Source: Proales similis
Taxonomy: Eukaryota > Rotifera > Eurotatoria > Ploima > Proalidae
Assembly: GCA_019059635.1 (NCBI GenBank)
Contig: JAGVRJ010000002.1
Span: 930,001-994,000, forward strand
Reading direction: 5' to 3'
Length of the DNA stretch: 64,000 nt
How positions within the stretch are numbered: position 1 is the stretch's first letter; the number at the start of each line of letters is the position of its first letter. Under the pieces are notes generated by a model. The model did no database searches and was not told where the DNA came from. It saw only the letters and a list, made by a program, of their open reading frames with translations. This document shows positions 13,364 to 23,137 of the stretch, piece after piece. The position numbers and the translations under genes were made by a program.

Positions 13364-14901
13364 TGAGCATTTGCTTAGACGCAACAAAAGAAGAGAGGAA
13401 AATCGCAAGGCTTGTTGTTAGGCTCAAGCGAACGCACGCAGAAATGTACGAGCACAGTTGGATGGAAAACCCGCCATCAAGATCACAGGCGTCATCTGGA
13501 ACGCAATGGGCGCCAAGCGCAGCCGCACGGCCAAGTCGTCGAGTCATCGGTTTTAGCTATCTCGCTGTGCTGGTCTTGAGCTCATGTTTGACGGCAGAAT
13601 GTGCGTCAAATGAAACAGCTGTGCACCATTCAAATACGTTCGCCGTGAGTCCCTATAGCGCAAACCAAAGTAGCGCGTTTCAAACCGCCTACCGAGCAAA
13701 TTTAATCAAGTTGATCGAAAATTTTTTACTCAAACATCTTAAAAGAGCTCATATTCAAGACCAGTATGTGCAGAGGAGGCCCGAAACTGTAACAGAGCCG
13801 CAATTAATAAACAAAAGCGTTGAGCTCACGGCTGAATCGCATGTCGTGTCATATACAAGCAGCGTTCCTGTGGCAGGCAGCACCAACTCCAAGTTACATA
13901 ACTCGACTCGAGCCAGCGACTACCCAATTAAGAGCCATTGTGACAGCAATCAGCTGCGTTTCTATAAGGACCATTACTACACTCTCATATCGATAATAGC
14001 GTTGCTCGGTGCCATTTGCTTCGTTTTCTTGCTCACAACCATCGGCAGTTGCGTAATCATTTTTAGGCAGCGCGCACGCTTAAACTATTTCAGCGAGAAT
14101 GAGTTTTTCACTTATTACAATCGTCACATTCCGGCCATCTCGTCCGTTTCCTCATTTTCTCTTAATGTAGCCGGCAAATACTTGAACGGTGAGAAACACT
14201 CATCGGTTGAGCCCTACTCAATCAAGCGAACCGAAGAGAGTCAAAGTGTAGACACCCTTCTGTCCGCAACGAGTCGAACAAAATTGCAGCTGTCAAGTGA
14301 AAGCAAAGAAACAAGCCAGGCGGCGATTGAGGCTTGTAGGACTGCAGCGGAGTCGTCAGGCGCTCTTGATGCGGTCTTGGCCGACTCGTTTATGCGAGTT
14401 GCAATCGAAAATTTTCAGAGGCCAAATTATGAACTCAATAGAGACCCGATGGGCTACATCAACGGAATGAGCTCTTTTGAAAGGTCTAGACACCGGCATG
14501 TGAGGCCCATCAGAAGTCGAGCAGAGCCCCAAGAGCCAAGTGAGCATCAAATCGAGTCGCCAATTGTCGGATGGATTGGGACCGATCATAGCCCCAGGCT
14601 ACCGCAGATTCAATTGAGCCAGCTAAACGAAGACTTGAGGCAACAAGAAACGGCTTGCGTGCTCATGAGCCAGGTTATGTCGAAACAATCAAATCAATCG
14701 GCACTAATCAACAATAGATCCGCATCATCAGGCAACTCTTCGCCTTCATCGTCAGTTGAACGATCGAGCAGATACGCTCGAGATCGTTATTATCAGATAC
14801 TCTGCGAGCAGGTGTTTCCCTTCTTACAAAAACCCAACCCGTCACAGATAAATCAGAGCGCCCGTCAAATTCAAAATTCGAACAATGATGTATTGTACTA
14901 G
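13363..14901 (+). CDS. Uncharacterised single-pass membrane protein, 512 aa
   Basis: One long exon. No known family is recognised. Residues 61-78 (VIGFSYLAVLVLSSCLTA) form a hydrophobic stretch that fits a signal peptide, especially if translation starts at Met28 or Met34. Residues 80-203 would be extracellular, with N-glycosylation sequons (such as NET, NQS and NST). Residues 205-233 are a clear transmembrane helix, followed by the stop-transfer RQRAR. Residues 235-512 form a long cytoplasmic tail that is Ser, Glu and Arg rich and probably disordered, with SxS clusters suited to phosphorylation. The architecture suggests a receptor- or adhesion-like adaptor, but this is inference. A short uORF overlaps its start, and 3 kb of non-coding DNA follows. 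Confidence 0.75.
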   Translation: MSICLDATKEERKIARLVVRLKRTHAEMYEHSWMENPPSRSQASSGTQWAPSAAARPSRRVIGFSYLAVLVLSSCLTAECASNETAVHHSNTFAVSPYSANQSSAFQTAYRANLIKLIENFLLKHLKRAHIQDQYVQRRPETVTEPQLINKSVELTAESHVVSYTSSVPVAGSTNSKLHNSTRASDYPIKSHCDSNQLRFYKDHYYTLISIIALLGAICFVFLLTTIGSCVIIFRQRARLNYFSENEFFTYYNRHIPAISSVSSFSLNVAGKYLNGEKHSSVEPYSIKRTEESQSVDTLLSATSRTKLQLSSESKETSQAAIEACRTAAESSGALDAVLADSFMRVAIENFQRPNYELNRDPMGYINGMSSFERSRHRHVRPIRSRAEPQEPSEHQIESPIVGWIGTDHSPRLPQIQLSQLNEDLRQQETACVLMSQVMSKQSNQSALINNRSASSGNSSPSSSVERSSRYARDRYYQILCEQVFPFLQKPNPSQINQSARQIQNSNNDVLY

Positions 14902-17900
14902 CAGCAGCGGCGGCGCTTAATCAAAAGAGGCGCGCGAGCTTTGCAGTTCTAACTGATAAGAGCAAGATGAAGAGGAGGAGGAGCATTCACGTTTGCTGCC
15001 CTTACTCGCGCTTGTAAATAGTTTCTAGAAATCTAAATAATAGCAGAGGGCCTCTCTTCCTTTTTTCGCCGTGTTCTCACTGCGTGATCAATTGTGCGAA
15101 TAGACACGCATGCGTAGACTGGCGCTCTCGTTCAATCGTTGCAAGCAAACGCCGCCTTCCTTATCTGCCGTGGGCAGTGTAAAAAAAAATTAATTCAATT
15201 ATGACTCCAATATATATATAGACACACACACACACACATCGCTTCTAAATTGGCGCTCAAAAGGTCAGAGGCATCGATCGTAAAATATCGGGTCGGCGGC
15301 CTTATCGAAATGATTGCCACGCCTATTGAAGTCAGCATCGTTTCTCGCCATCCAATCGTTCCTTCATTTGATTATTTGTTGTTGTTTCTTTTTTTTCTAT
15401 TTTTGACTGACTCTGTATCCTCCGAGATGCAGAGAATGAATAAAAAAAAAGAAAGAAATGTATGAACATGACGCTCAATTAAAAATAGAAATGGACTCCA
15501 AATGCAGCGTGACTTGCTAGGGGCTCTAATGAGGGCAGGCAAGTGCCGACAGGTCAGCAAGCAACTAAGCACAAGTAAGTGAGCGAGCAACTTAATAAGA
15601 TGGAGGCGAGTCGGACTCGTCTATGCACTGGTTAATAAAGACTTGCCCGGCATCTCTCAATTAAGCACCGCTGGCCAAGAAAGCATGAGGCCATAAAGGC
15701 ACTCGGATGAAAATAATTACGAGTTGTTGAGGAATTATTGCCTCTTAAACTTATTAAATCTTTGAGTGCTGCTTTATATGTTTATTTATTATTTGTATTA
15801 TTCTCGATTAAATTCGATTGAGAAGGATGAGAGCAAAGCGAGACTTGGCCGAATATCGGAGAGAGACTGAGTGCCCTCTTGGACACAAGTTTGCCTCTAA
15901 TCAAGTTGGCGGCGTGCATGTGTGATGAACATAGACGCAAAAGAGCCGAAAATGTGAGTGATTGAAAGAATCAGAGCGAGAGAGTGGCAAGAGGAAGAAA
16001 ATTTAGAAAAGAGAGAGAGTTGGCCAAAAAACAAGTCATCTCTTAGCCTGTCAGTCGGCCGTGTTTATCGTTCAACCGCAATTGGACGGAAGTGAAATGC
16101 CCTGTTTCATCTCTGTTTGGCTATGCAGGCACAACAATTTGCAGTGATTTCAAATCTGTCGGGAATTAAATGCAAACACACAAACATTCAGCCGCAACAA
16201 AAGGCATCATCAGCATTACGACCAGAATTTAGATGAAGATGATGAGGATGTGGATGCTGATACGCAGCATCATTGCTTTTTGTTGTTGTTGTGCAGTTAA
16301 AGCGGCGTGCGAAGCAACAAATGCGCCACAAATAAAGCAGTTGCATCTTACTCGCCGCCGCCGCCGCATCGACAATTGAGCATGAAGCAATCAGCTCTGC
16401 AAATTGTGCTTAACCATAAGCAAACTCAATTAATCAACTTTGTTTACATGCTGATTGAATTTATTTCCAGCGCTTTTTTTTTTCTCTCGACTAGTTTGTA
16501 GGCTTCTATGGCGCGTCGATCGCTAGATCGATCATGCACTTGGCCGTGCGTGTTTCAGACGAAAGTGTTTCTGTGTGCGAGATTGTGTGGGCACGTTAAA
16601 CAAGAGCGATTGAGTGAGTAAGTCCAGTCTGGAAATCGCTCTTCACATTGACGCTTATATCCTTTTCAGTTTTATGCATTAATGCGCTCTCGCTGGTTTT
16701 ACGAGCCAGTGGCTGCCACACGAGCCAATGACTGCCATTATTCGCTGTCATTGTTTCTATTTTGTTTGACTTGTTTGACTGGCCCATAAAGTGTTGGCTT
16801 TTTTTCTGATGAGCTTCAATCGTGATCGACGCGGCTGTGATCGAGTCGAAAAACAGCGTTCAACTCATCAAGAATCACTCTCACTTCAATTCGCTTATTC
16901 AAAGGCGTATACTCTCGCTCGCTTCCTTTTTCGCATCAATCCATAAATTTGCGCTGCTTCAGCAGAACAGCAGCATCAACCAGCCCTGTGTGTGTGTGTG
17001 TGTGTAATGATGGAAAGCGCAATGTCAGACAACCTTCTCTTCATATAAGTTTGTTTCTTTCTTTCTGTGTGGAGTCAGAGGCGTTAGAGGGCTATGAATA
17101 GGAATCCTCGATAAGGAAGGCGTTCATGAATAACTAATGGGCCATTCGCATTAGATCACATTTTCACACAAGACATTTGAGAACGAGACACAGAGAGGAA
17201 GAAATGACGAAGCTGCGGATAACACAAGCATATAATTCAAGTCTTCGATTGTCTGACGCCGTCTGTGATCCGCGGCGCAGCTATGATCAAGAAAACTTGC
17301 GTGATGCTGGATGCAGAGGCGCTCGATTTGCTCATCTTTTTTTGAAGAGCCGAACAAGCCATTAGATTTGTATTCTGATGGTAATTCGATTCTTTTTCAG
17401 ACTTGCATGAGGACAGACGCCACCTTCAATAGTCTGAAGTGAACTTTGTCCAACGACGAGCCCATTTGGCTCCAGGACGCGATCGAGCGTGCGCAAGCCT
17501 TAAGAGCACTTTAGCCGTCGTCATTCTTGTTCATCTCCCTCTCTCCTCCTCCTCTTTCTCTCTGTCTGCCTCTCTCCTCTCTCTCTCTCTCCCTCCATAT
17601 CTCTATGCTTCTTTTTTACTCGTTCGTCATGCCATTCAGATTCTAATATTCAATTATCTTCGAGTCCTTTGAATTTTAGACTTCATGCGTGGTCCTTTTC
17701 ACAAACGAATAATATGATTACACGCACCCGTTCCGCTATGCTCCACTCATCGGGCCTGTCCTCTCTAATTAGAGCCATTTCTCAATGCTCAATCCCAATG
17801 GGCCTCTGACTCTGCCAGTTCTCTCTACAATAACCATAATAATCTCTTCAATTCCGCTCACTTGTATCTCTAAATTCTGAATCACTTCCGATCTTGTTGG

Positions 17901-17997
17901 CCCAATTTGGGTTCAGTAGATGCTTGAGTTGAGCTGCTTGACGAACAATTAGCAAACGTTTAGATGAAAATTGTCCCCATAAACTAATTTGCCGGGC
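14902..17997. other. 3.1-kb non-coding stretch
   Basis: No coding region with believable codon use. It contains the 3' UTR of the membrane-protein gene (possible AATAAA at 15439), a TA/CA microsatellite (about 15210-15238), a GT run (16988-17005) and long pyrimidine runs near 17537-17595. Short frames in it are low-complexity or antisense-like. The size is exceptional for this packed region and suggests regulatory sequence for one of its flanking genes. Confidence 0.5.
15212..15238. repeat. TA/CA dinucleotide microsatellite
   Basis: A short run of TA followed by a longer run of AC directly after it. Confidence 0.85.
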
Positions 17998-18978
17998 ATG
18001 TTCAAACAGGTGTTGAACAAGCTGTTTAAAGGCGGACCGTCGTCAAAACAAAACACTGAGGCAACATCCAGCGGCTACGAGCGGCGACCAATCTACACAG
18101 TTCCGTCAATATCTGGCTCGTCTGCTTTGTTTCAGTCAAGCGAAGATAACGCGAATGTGTTGAACAACTTGAATCGCAACGAGTCGACTCAAGCCAGCAA
18201 CTCAAACACGGCCAGACCGACTTGCAACCTGAAAAAGTCAACACATCAAATCTACATAGCTCCGCACTGCATTCGCTACACGAACTCGACCCTGGACGAT
18301 ACGGTCTATCGAATAGACGAAGAGTCATTGCAGGAGATTGCGATTGAAATTCTCGAGTCGGACAGTCCGCCACCCAAGCTTCAGATCGTCTTCCACAATG
18401 AAAAGTATTACGCCATCAACAACAGCCATTTGCAAATATACAAGCAACTTCAACTGTCGGGCTTCATCACGCATGTACAGGCCGATGTGATAAGCGTGGA
18501 GGCGATACCTTACGAGCTTCGCAACCATCTGCTGCAGGGACCTTGTCAATACTCAGAGTCGAACGGTAATCTGAGCGACGAGGAAGCACAATGCCACGGA
18601 TCGACGTCGAGCGATGCGAGCAATTCGTTTTGCAATGGGCCGGACGTTCTGCTCCCAAGTAGTTTAGAGCTGATGAACGACGACATGCTTGTGGACGAAA
18701 CGTACGAGTTTGGCACCTGTGAGAACTGTGTCGACTCTGACGCCGAAGAGACTGCTCAGGACTTGGACGACGGTGCTGAAAGTCTAAAAGATTACGGAAG
18801 CGGTCGTGCTGACTTGAGCTCGCCCGTCTCCGCCAACTCTCGCCAATCGTTCAGCGAGTCGGAAAATCCAAACCAGCAGGACGTCAAATGCAAATTTAAT
18901 CGACGTCCATCGCAACAGAAAAAGGATCCACCTACATCTGAATCAAAGAACTTGCTCGTGAACGAAAAGGCTCTTTGA
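17998..18978 (+). CDS. Uncharacterised protein with a small conserved-looking alpha/beta domain, 326 aa
   Basis: The start is the ATG at 17998. The frame opens nine bases earlier only with TTG. The ends are low complexity: residues 10-75 are Ser/Asn rich and residues 185-326 are acidic then basic. Between them, about residues 80-180, lies a folded region with APHCIRYTNSTLDD, PPPKLQIVFHNEKYYAINN and SHLQIYKQLQLSGFITHV. The pattern (I-R-Y-T, then a beta-strand, then YYAINNxHLxIYKxL and a final strand) recalls ParB/sulfiredoxin-like domains in which a gene product reads its substrate next to a YAhDN motif. That link is inference from pattern only. No signal peptide or membrane segment. AATAAA lies at 19130-19135. 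Confidence 0.72.
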   Translation: MFKQVLNKLFKGGPSSKQNTEATSSGYERRPIYTVPSISGSSALFQSSEDNANVLNNLNRNESTQASNSNTARPTCNLKKSTHQIYIAPHCIRYTNSTLDDTVYRIDEESLQEIAIEILESDSPPPKLQIVFHNEKYYAINNSHLQIYKQLQLSGFITHVQADVISVEAIPYELRNHLLQGPCQYSESNGNLSDEEAQCHGSTSSDASNSFCNGPDVLLPSSLELMNDDMLVDETYEFGTCENCVDSDAEETAQDLDDGAESLKDYGSGRADLSSPVSANSRQSFSESENPNQQDVKCKFNRRPSQQKKDPPTSESKNLLVNEKAL

Positions 18979-19712
18979 TGGGCCCTAAAAACCCGCTTGC
19001 CTGTGTACATTCGTGACGGACTTCTCGGTAAATTGGCAAACATACCCAAACAGTCAACGGTTAATGCCTGGTCGAGAATTCAAAAACCAAACTAGATCTT
19101 GTTCGAGAGCTTAATTTGTGTTGTTTTTGAATAAAAAAGAAGACAACCTTGAAGAAGCAATGACCGTTATTCACATTTTATCTTTGATTTTTATCAATCA
19201 TTTTTAAATCAACAGCGGCGACATTTAACCACAGCGACATGTCATCACAGGTGTGTTGTAGGTTCGAAAAAGAACAAACTTTCAAATTCAGCATGGGCCT
19301 TTCGTTTTTCTTCTCGTTTGACGTTTATTCTTTAAACAGCGTAATCTAATAGCGCTGTGTGGCGGCCCGTCCGTCGTTAAAAGATAAAACCAAGCCTGCG
19401 TGGGAAAGGCATATTTGATTTCTTTCAATAGATCACTTGAAACGCTTAGCTCAGATGATGATGATAATAATAAACTGAAATTTATCTAAACTAGCCTTAA
19501 ATAAAATTCGCAAAGGTTAAATGGAAGGGAGAACTAGCGGGCCCACCCTCTCGAAAATAGAATAAATTATGACTCATGCTAGCGCTTATGAATTCGTATG
19601 TGGCCAATCCTTTCGTGTATGAATTTCTGTATATGGGACGAATGTATATAAGAGGATAGGAGTTCACTACTAGTTGCCAAAATTAAGCGAGAAAAATAAA
19701 TTGAGAACAATA
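18979..19712. other. Intergenic region with the cystatin promoter
   Basis: 734 bp. AATAAA at 19130-19135 is the likely end of the preceding transcript. The remainder is AT-rich and leads to a TATA box at 19645-19652. No gene is seen. Confidence 0.5.
19645..19652 (+). promoter_or_regulatory. TATA box of the cystatin gene
   Basis: TATATAAG, 61 bp upstream of the cystatin ATG. Transcription from about 30 bp downstream would leave a 5' UTR of about 35 bases. Good TATA boxes are otherwise rare in front of the housekeeping genes here. Confidence 0.6.
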
Positions 19713-20186
19713 ATGAACGCGAATCTGATTGCAATTGTGGTGATTGTGATCGCTTGTGCTGGCAATGTCATGCTGAATGAGAGCGGGCCAATGCCAGGCG
19801 CGCCGTTTGAAGCCCAGCAAGTTAGCCCAAGCGAAGAGCACTTGCTTCAGAGAGCCGTTCACAAGTGGAACCAGTTGAACGAGAATCTCCAGCACTACTA
19901 CAAGCACACCAAGATTAATAAAATAATCAAGCAAGTTGTCCAAGGCGTCAAGTACACATATGACATAACTCTGAACAAAACCACTTGTGACAAATCGAGG
20001 CCGGGCCTATTGGACGAGCAGGCTCATCTGGACGAGTGTGTGCCCACTGACGAGAGCATCGACTGTCAAATTGTGGTCTGGTCCAGGCCTTGGCTTGAGA
20101 ATGAAGACGAAAAGCTCCAGTTACTTGAGCCCACTAACGAGCAGCCTGAAGAGTGCTCGCTTCCATCTGAAACATACAATCGTTAA
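19713..20186 (+). CDS. Secreted type-2 cystatin
   Basis: Reversible inhibitor of papain-like cysteine proteases (cathepsins). The start ATG at 19713 follows a TTG-only extension. Residues 1-20 (MNANLIAIVVIVIACAGNVM) are a signal peptide. The three contact regions are present: an N-terminal Gly segment (GPMPGAP), the first hairpin loop QVVQG at residues 74-78 in KQVVQGVKYTYDITL, and the second loop Pro-Trp at 126-127. Four cysteines (92, 109, 118, 147) fit the two disulfides of type-2 cystatins. The 157-aa length is slightly long, and the last 25 residues are acidic. A single exon is unusual for the family, which commonly has introns. The gene has its own TATA box and an AATAAA at 20262-20267. 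Confidence 0.88.
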   Translation: MNANLIAIVVIVIACAGNVMLNESGPMPGAPFEAQQVSPSEEHLLQRAVHKWNQLNENLQHYYKHTKINKIIKQVVQGVKYTYDITLNKTTCDKSRPGLLDEQAHLDECVPTDESIDCQIVVWSRPWLENEDEKLQLLEPTNEQPEECSLPSETYNR

Positions 20187-22186
20187 TAGACAGCAGCAAA
20201 TTGTATTGTGCGTTATGTGTTAATCTGATCGAAATGAACTTAAACTGCTCTTTTTCAATTGAATAAACAACTTCAAGATTAGATCTAGCAAGCAAATTTG
20301 TTTTCCAACCGACGATTGGTTATGACGCGTTCGCTGAGTACTTGGTCGCGGGCTTTTTTTTTGCCAATCTAAGCATCTGCGAATAGAGATGCCGATTGGC
20401 CGCGCTGCCTCCTGCAGAACTCTTGATGATCTTTGTCCACTGTGGAACGCCTGCTTCATGCATATGCTAGCTCTTCACCAAACTAATTAGTTCCCTAAGT
20501 GATTGACATTTTTTTGCCACATTCCAATCCAAGATATTGACCGCCAATGGCATCTTCAGCGATAGGCTACGAGAGCCACGAGCATATTTAAGCAGCATGT
20601 TCTCAAGACTGCAAATGCCAAAGCAGTGGCTCTAACACGCCTCATTTCCATGAGGCTCACTATGCGCAGAATTTGAACATCCGCTAACTCATATTGTCTA
20701 ATATTTACCCAGGTGCAATGCATTTCGCATGCTTGAGAAAACGGTGACGTGCGGGCGTTTGTGACGCCCGAGGCGCATATAAATAAGAGCAGCCAACTGA
20801 GCTACTAGCTAGTCTCTTCCAAGCGTGCCTGCCAGGTTGTTGTCAACTTGGCCTAATAGACACATGTGGACGAGTTTCCACAGGCATTTGAGTCTATATC
20901 GACCGAATTGCGACAACTAATCAGCCAACTAATTAGATTCGTTTTTCTTTTTTTTTTTTCGATTTGGCTGCAATAAATTATTAAGTGATGAATATGAAAC
21001 CATTTCACTCCCACTTGGCACCATTCGAGCATTGCTGTCGTCGGGCAATTTACGTTTCGATTAAATCTATTACTGATTTCGCATCAGTTTAAGTTTCTTT
21101 CGCTTCTCTATTTGGGCTTTGCGCGTGCCCTTGTCAGAGCTTTTTGTTGTCGCATGTGGGAGGCGGCTTTTTTTTCATCAATCTCTCTTAATATCTATCA
21201 ACAGCCGAGAAGAAATAAAAATGAGGAAATAAACGGGAGGCGGATGATGGAATTGCAAATTGCCAGTGAACGTGGTTGCTCTTTTCGGAAACGCTCCAAT
21301 AGAGCTGAGCGTGAGTCGATGCTTTAATTTCTTGGATGAGCATATCACATTTTTTCTGTATGAGTGCTCAACCAATATAAATACAGTTGATGGCATTTGC
21401 GTTTATTACACATTGTGATCATGAATTTAAGAAAAAAAAATCTTGAGCAAGCTATCTGAGCCAATTCGTTGATTAAGTATGTTAAATCGATCGTTCGATA
21501 ACTAGTCAAATTGCAGTCAACCAGTCAAAATGTGAGATGTGCCATTCTTCAAAGAATTGAAATTCATCGCCCTGCCTGTTTGCTTGCCATTGTCTCGATC
21601 AACCGTTATTTGCCTCAGGAACTTTTTCTTTTTATTACTCACTTCATCTAGCTGTGTGGGCTAAGTGTGAAGATATAAAAAAAAAACGCAAACACATGAA
21701 CCAACAGTATTTGTTAAACAAACACTAATTTAGCCAGTGCCGTCAATAAGATCGGTGTGTTTACCATTGAATTTGCAATTGCCTTCTATTTAACGCGCGA
21801 GACTCAAGCCCAGCATAACCCTGCGAGAGTTGATAATAATTAAAAAAGCTCGCACCCGACAGAATAGAATCTTTATCAATTTCTAGTCGCCTGCGTCACG
21901 GTGGAAATTGAATTTTGGCATCGATCACTTTATATACGCTCGTCGCATTATATCCACATTTGCACCGGCCGGAAGGACGTCAAAGATTAATTTTCGCTCG
22001 AGTTAACGCAGCCTATCAATTGTTCTTTCGACCAGTCATTCGTTCACCACTTTAATTCGTTGTTCACTTTCTCCCCCTCTCTCTTGCTCTCTCTCTCTGT
22101 GCGTTTTTGCTTTCTCTTGATTCTTCGGTTAAAGTTTGAGGTCTATTTTCCTAGAAAAAGATAGACTCCGACGTCAAGCAGAAAAT
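20187..22186. promoter_or_regulatory. 2-kb non-coding region with three TATA-like elements
   Basis: After the cystatin polyadenylation signal there is no believable gene. TATAAATA occurs identically at 20778-20785 and 21376-21383, and TTTATATA lies at 21929-21936. The last is about 250 bp upstream of the neuropeptide start and is the best promoter candidate. The other two might drive unannotated transcripts or alternative 5' exons. Pyrimidine tracts lie near 20940 and 22070-22100. Confidence 0.45.
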
Positions 22187-22670
22187 ATGAGCCAAGTCTA
22201 CATTGCAATCCTGTTGTTCATCGGCTGCTCGCTTCCCTGTCACTATTGTGAAACCAATTCACAAGCGAGTCTCTATCCAACTCTAAAACAACGTAAATTC
22301 AGTCTGATTCTCATTTTTCGAGCTTTTTTATGATGAAAGCGTTTTCTTGATCCTCGAAGTTGGACAGTCAGTCGATGAGTCGCGCCAGAGTTTCGAGGCA
22401 AGCTCGGCTGCCGACGACCAAGATCAATATCTTGATGCACTTGTTCAACTATTGATGCTCGATGCCGATCGCAGAGAGGATATTGAGCAAGATTTGGACG
22501 ATTACGAGCTTGAGGAGAAGCGTTCACTGCCAAGATTCGGTCGAACATTTCCCCGAATGGGACGCGCTCTACCGCGTATGGGTCGTTCCTATCCTCGAAT
22601 AGGACGAACTTTTCCCAGAATGGGCCGAGCATTGCCGCGAATGGGAAGGGCGATGCCCCGAATGGGCTAA
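22187..22670 (+). CDS. Neuropeptide precursor releasing seven xxPR(M/I/F)-amide pentapeptides
   Basis: Two exons (22187-22292 and 22360-22670, intron 67 bp) give a 138-aa preprohormone. Residues 1-20 (MSQVYIAILLFIGCSLPCHY) are a signal peptide. An acidic spacer follows and ends in a dibasic KR. After it come seven 7-residue units with no spacers, each ending Gly-Arg for cleavage and amidation: SLPRF, TFPRM, ALPRM, SYPRI, TFPRM, ALPRM and AMPRM. The last unit ends in a bare Gly before the stop, which still permits amidation. The FPRM-amide end matches molluscan and annelid small cardioactive peptides, but those are longer and usually present in one or two copies. The pentapeptide array and the Arg-only cleavage sites differ from that pattern. 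Expected to be neurosecretory, acting on a GPCR (inference). Confidence 0.9.
22524..22667 (+). repeat. Coding tandem repeat, seven units of 21 bp
   Basis: Each unit encodes two variable residues, Pro-Arg, Met/Ile/Phe, Gly and Arg. The seventh unit lacks the Arg codon and runs into the stop. Units 2 and 5 encode the same peptide, as do 3 and 6, which fits internal duplication of blocks. Confidence 0.95.
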
Positions 22671-23137
22671 CAACTCAAAATTTTTTTATTGAACTCTTTG
22701 GCTTCAGAAGAAATCTCTATGTCACTAAATGTCTAGTAAATTGCATAAATCCAATTTAAACAAGATTTAACGCTCTGACTGTACTATTTGAATTTAGAGA
22801 CTCAATTCAATTTTGCTTTGTTGTAGACCTCAAAATTAAAAGCATTATTTAAAAAAGCAGAAATAAATAAAAAGCCATCCCAGGGCTCGACAGCCGTCTT
22901 GTTTATTATCACAATTATGACTCGACTCATCCATATTAGATCGGGAAATCATTTCCAGTCGGCTGGGCCGCCTCCTTTATGTCTCTCTGGAATTAGATGG
23001 CGGCTGAACTGATTGCTCTACTTGTGGGCGATAGAGGGCTCGACAGTGGGCCACCAATCCTCCTTGCCGGTCGATTACTGCCGCCTGCTTTACCTTTTCG
23101 GGCTTACTTTTTTAAACCCATTGTAGTCAATTAATGT
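22671..23137. other. Convergent intergenic region
   Basis: 467 bp between the neuropeptide stop and the myosin stop. AATAAA at 22862-22867 is the likely neuropeptide polyadenylation signal. Nothing else is recognised. Confidence 0.5.

Noticed and set aside
15250-17672. Several 60-80-codon frames in the 3.1-kb gap
   Set aside because: Short, low complexity (poly-pyrimidine or poly-purine), many start with non-ATG codons, no family similarity.
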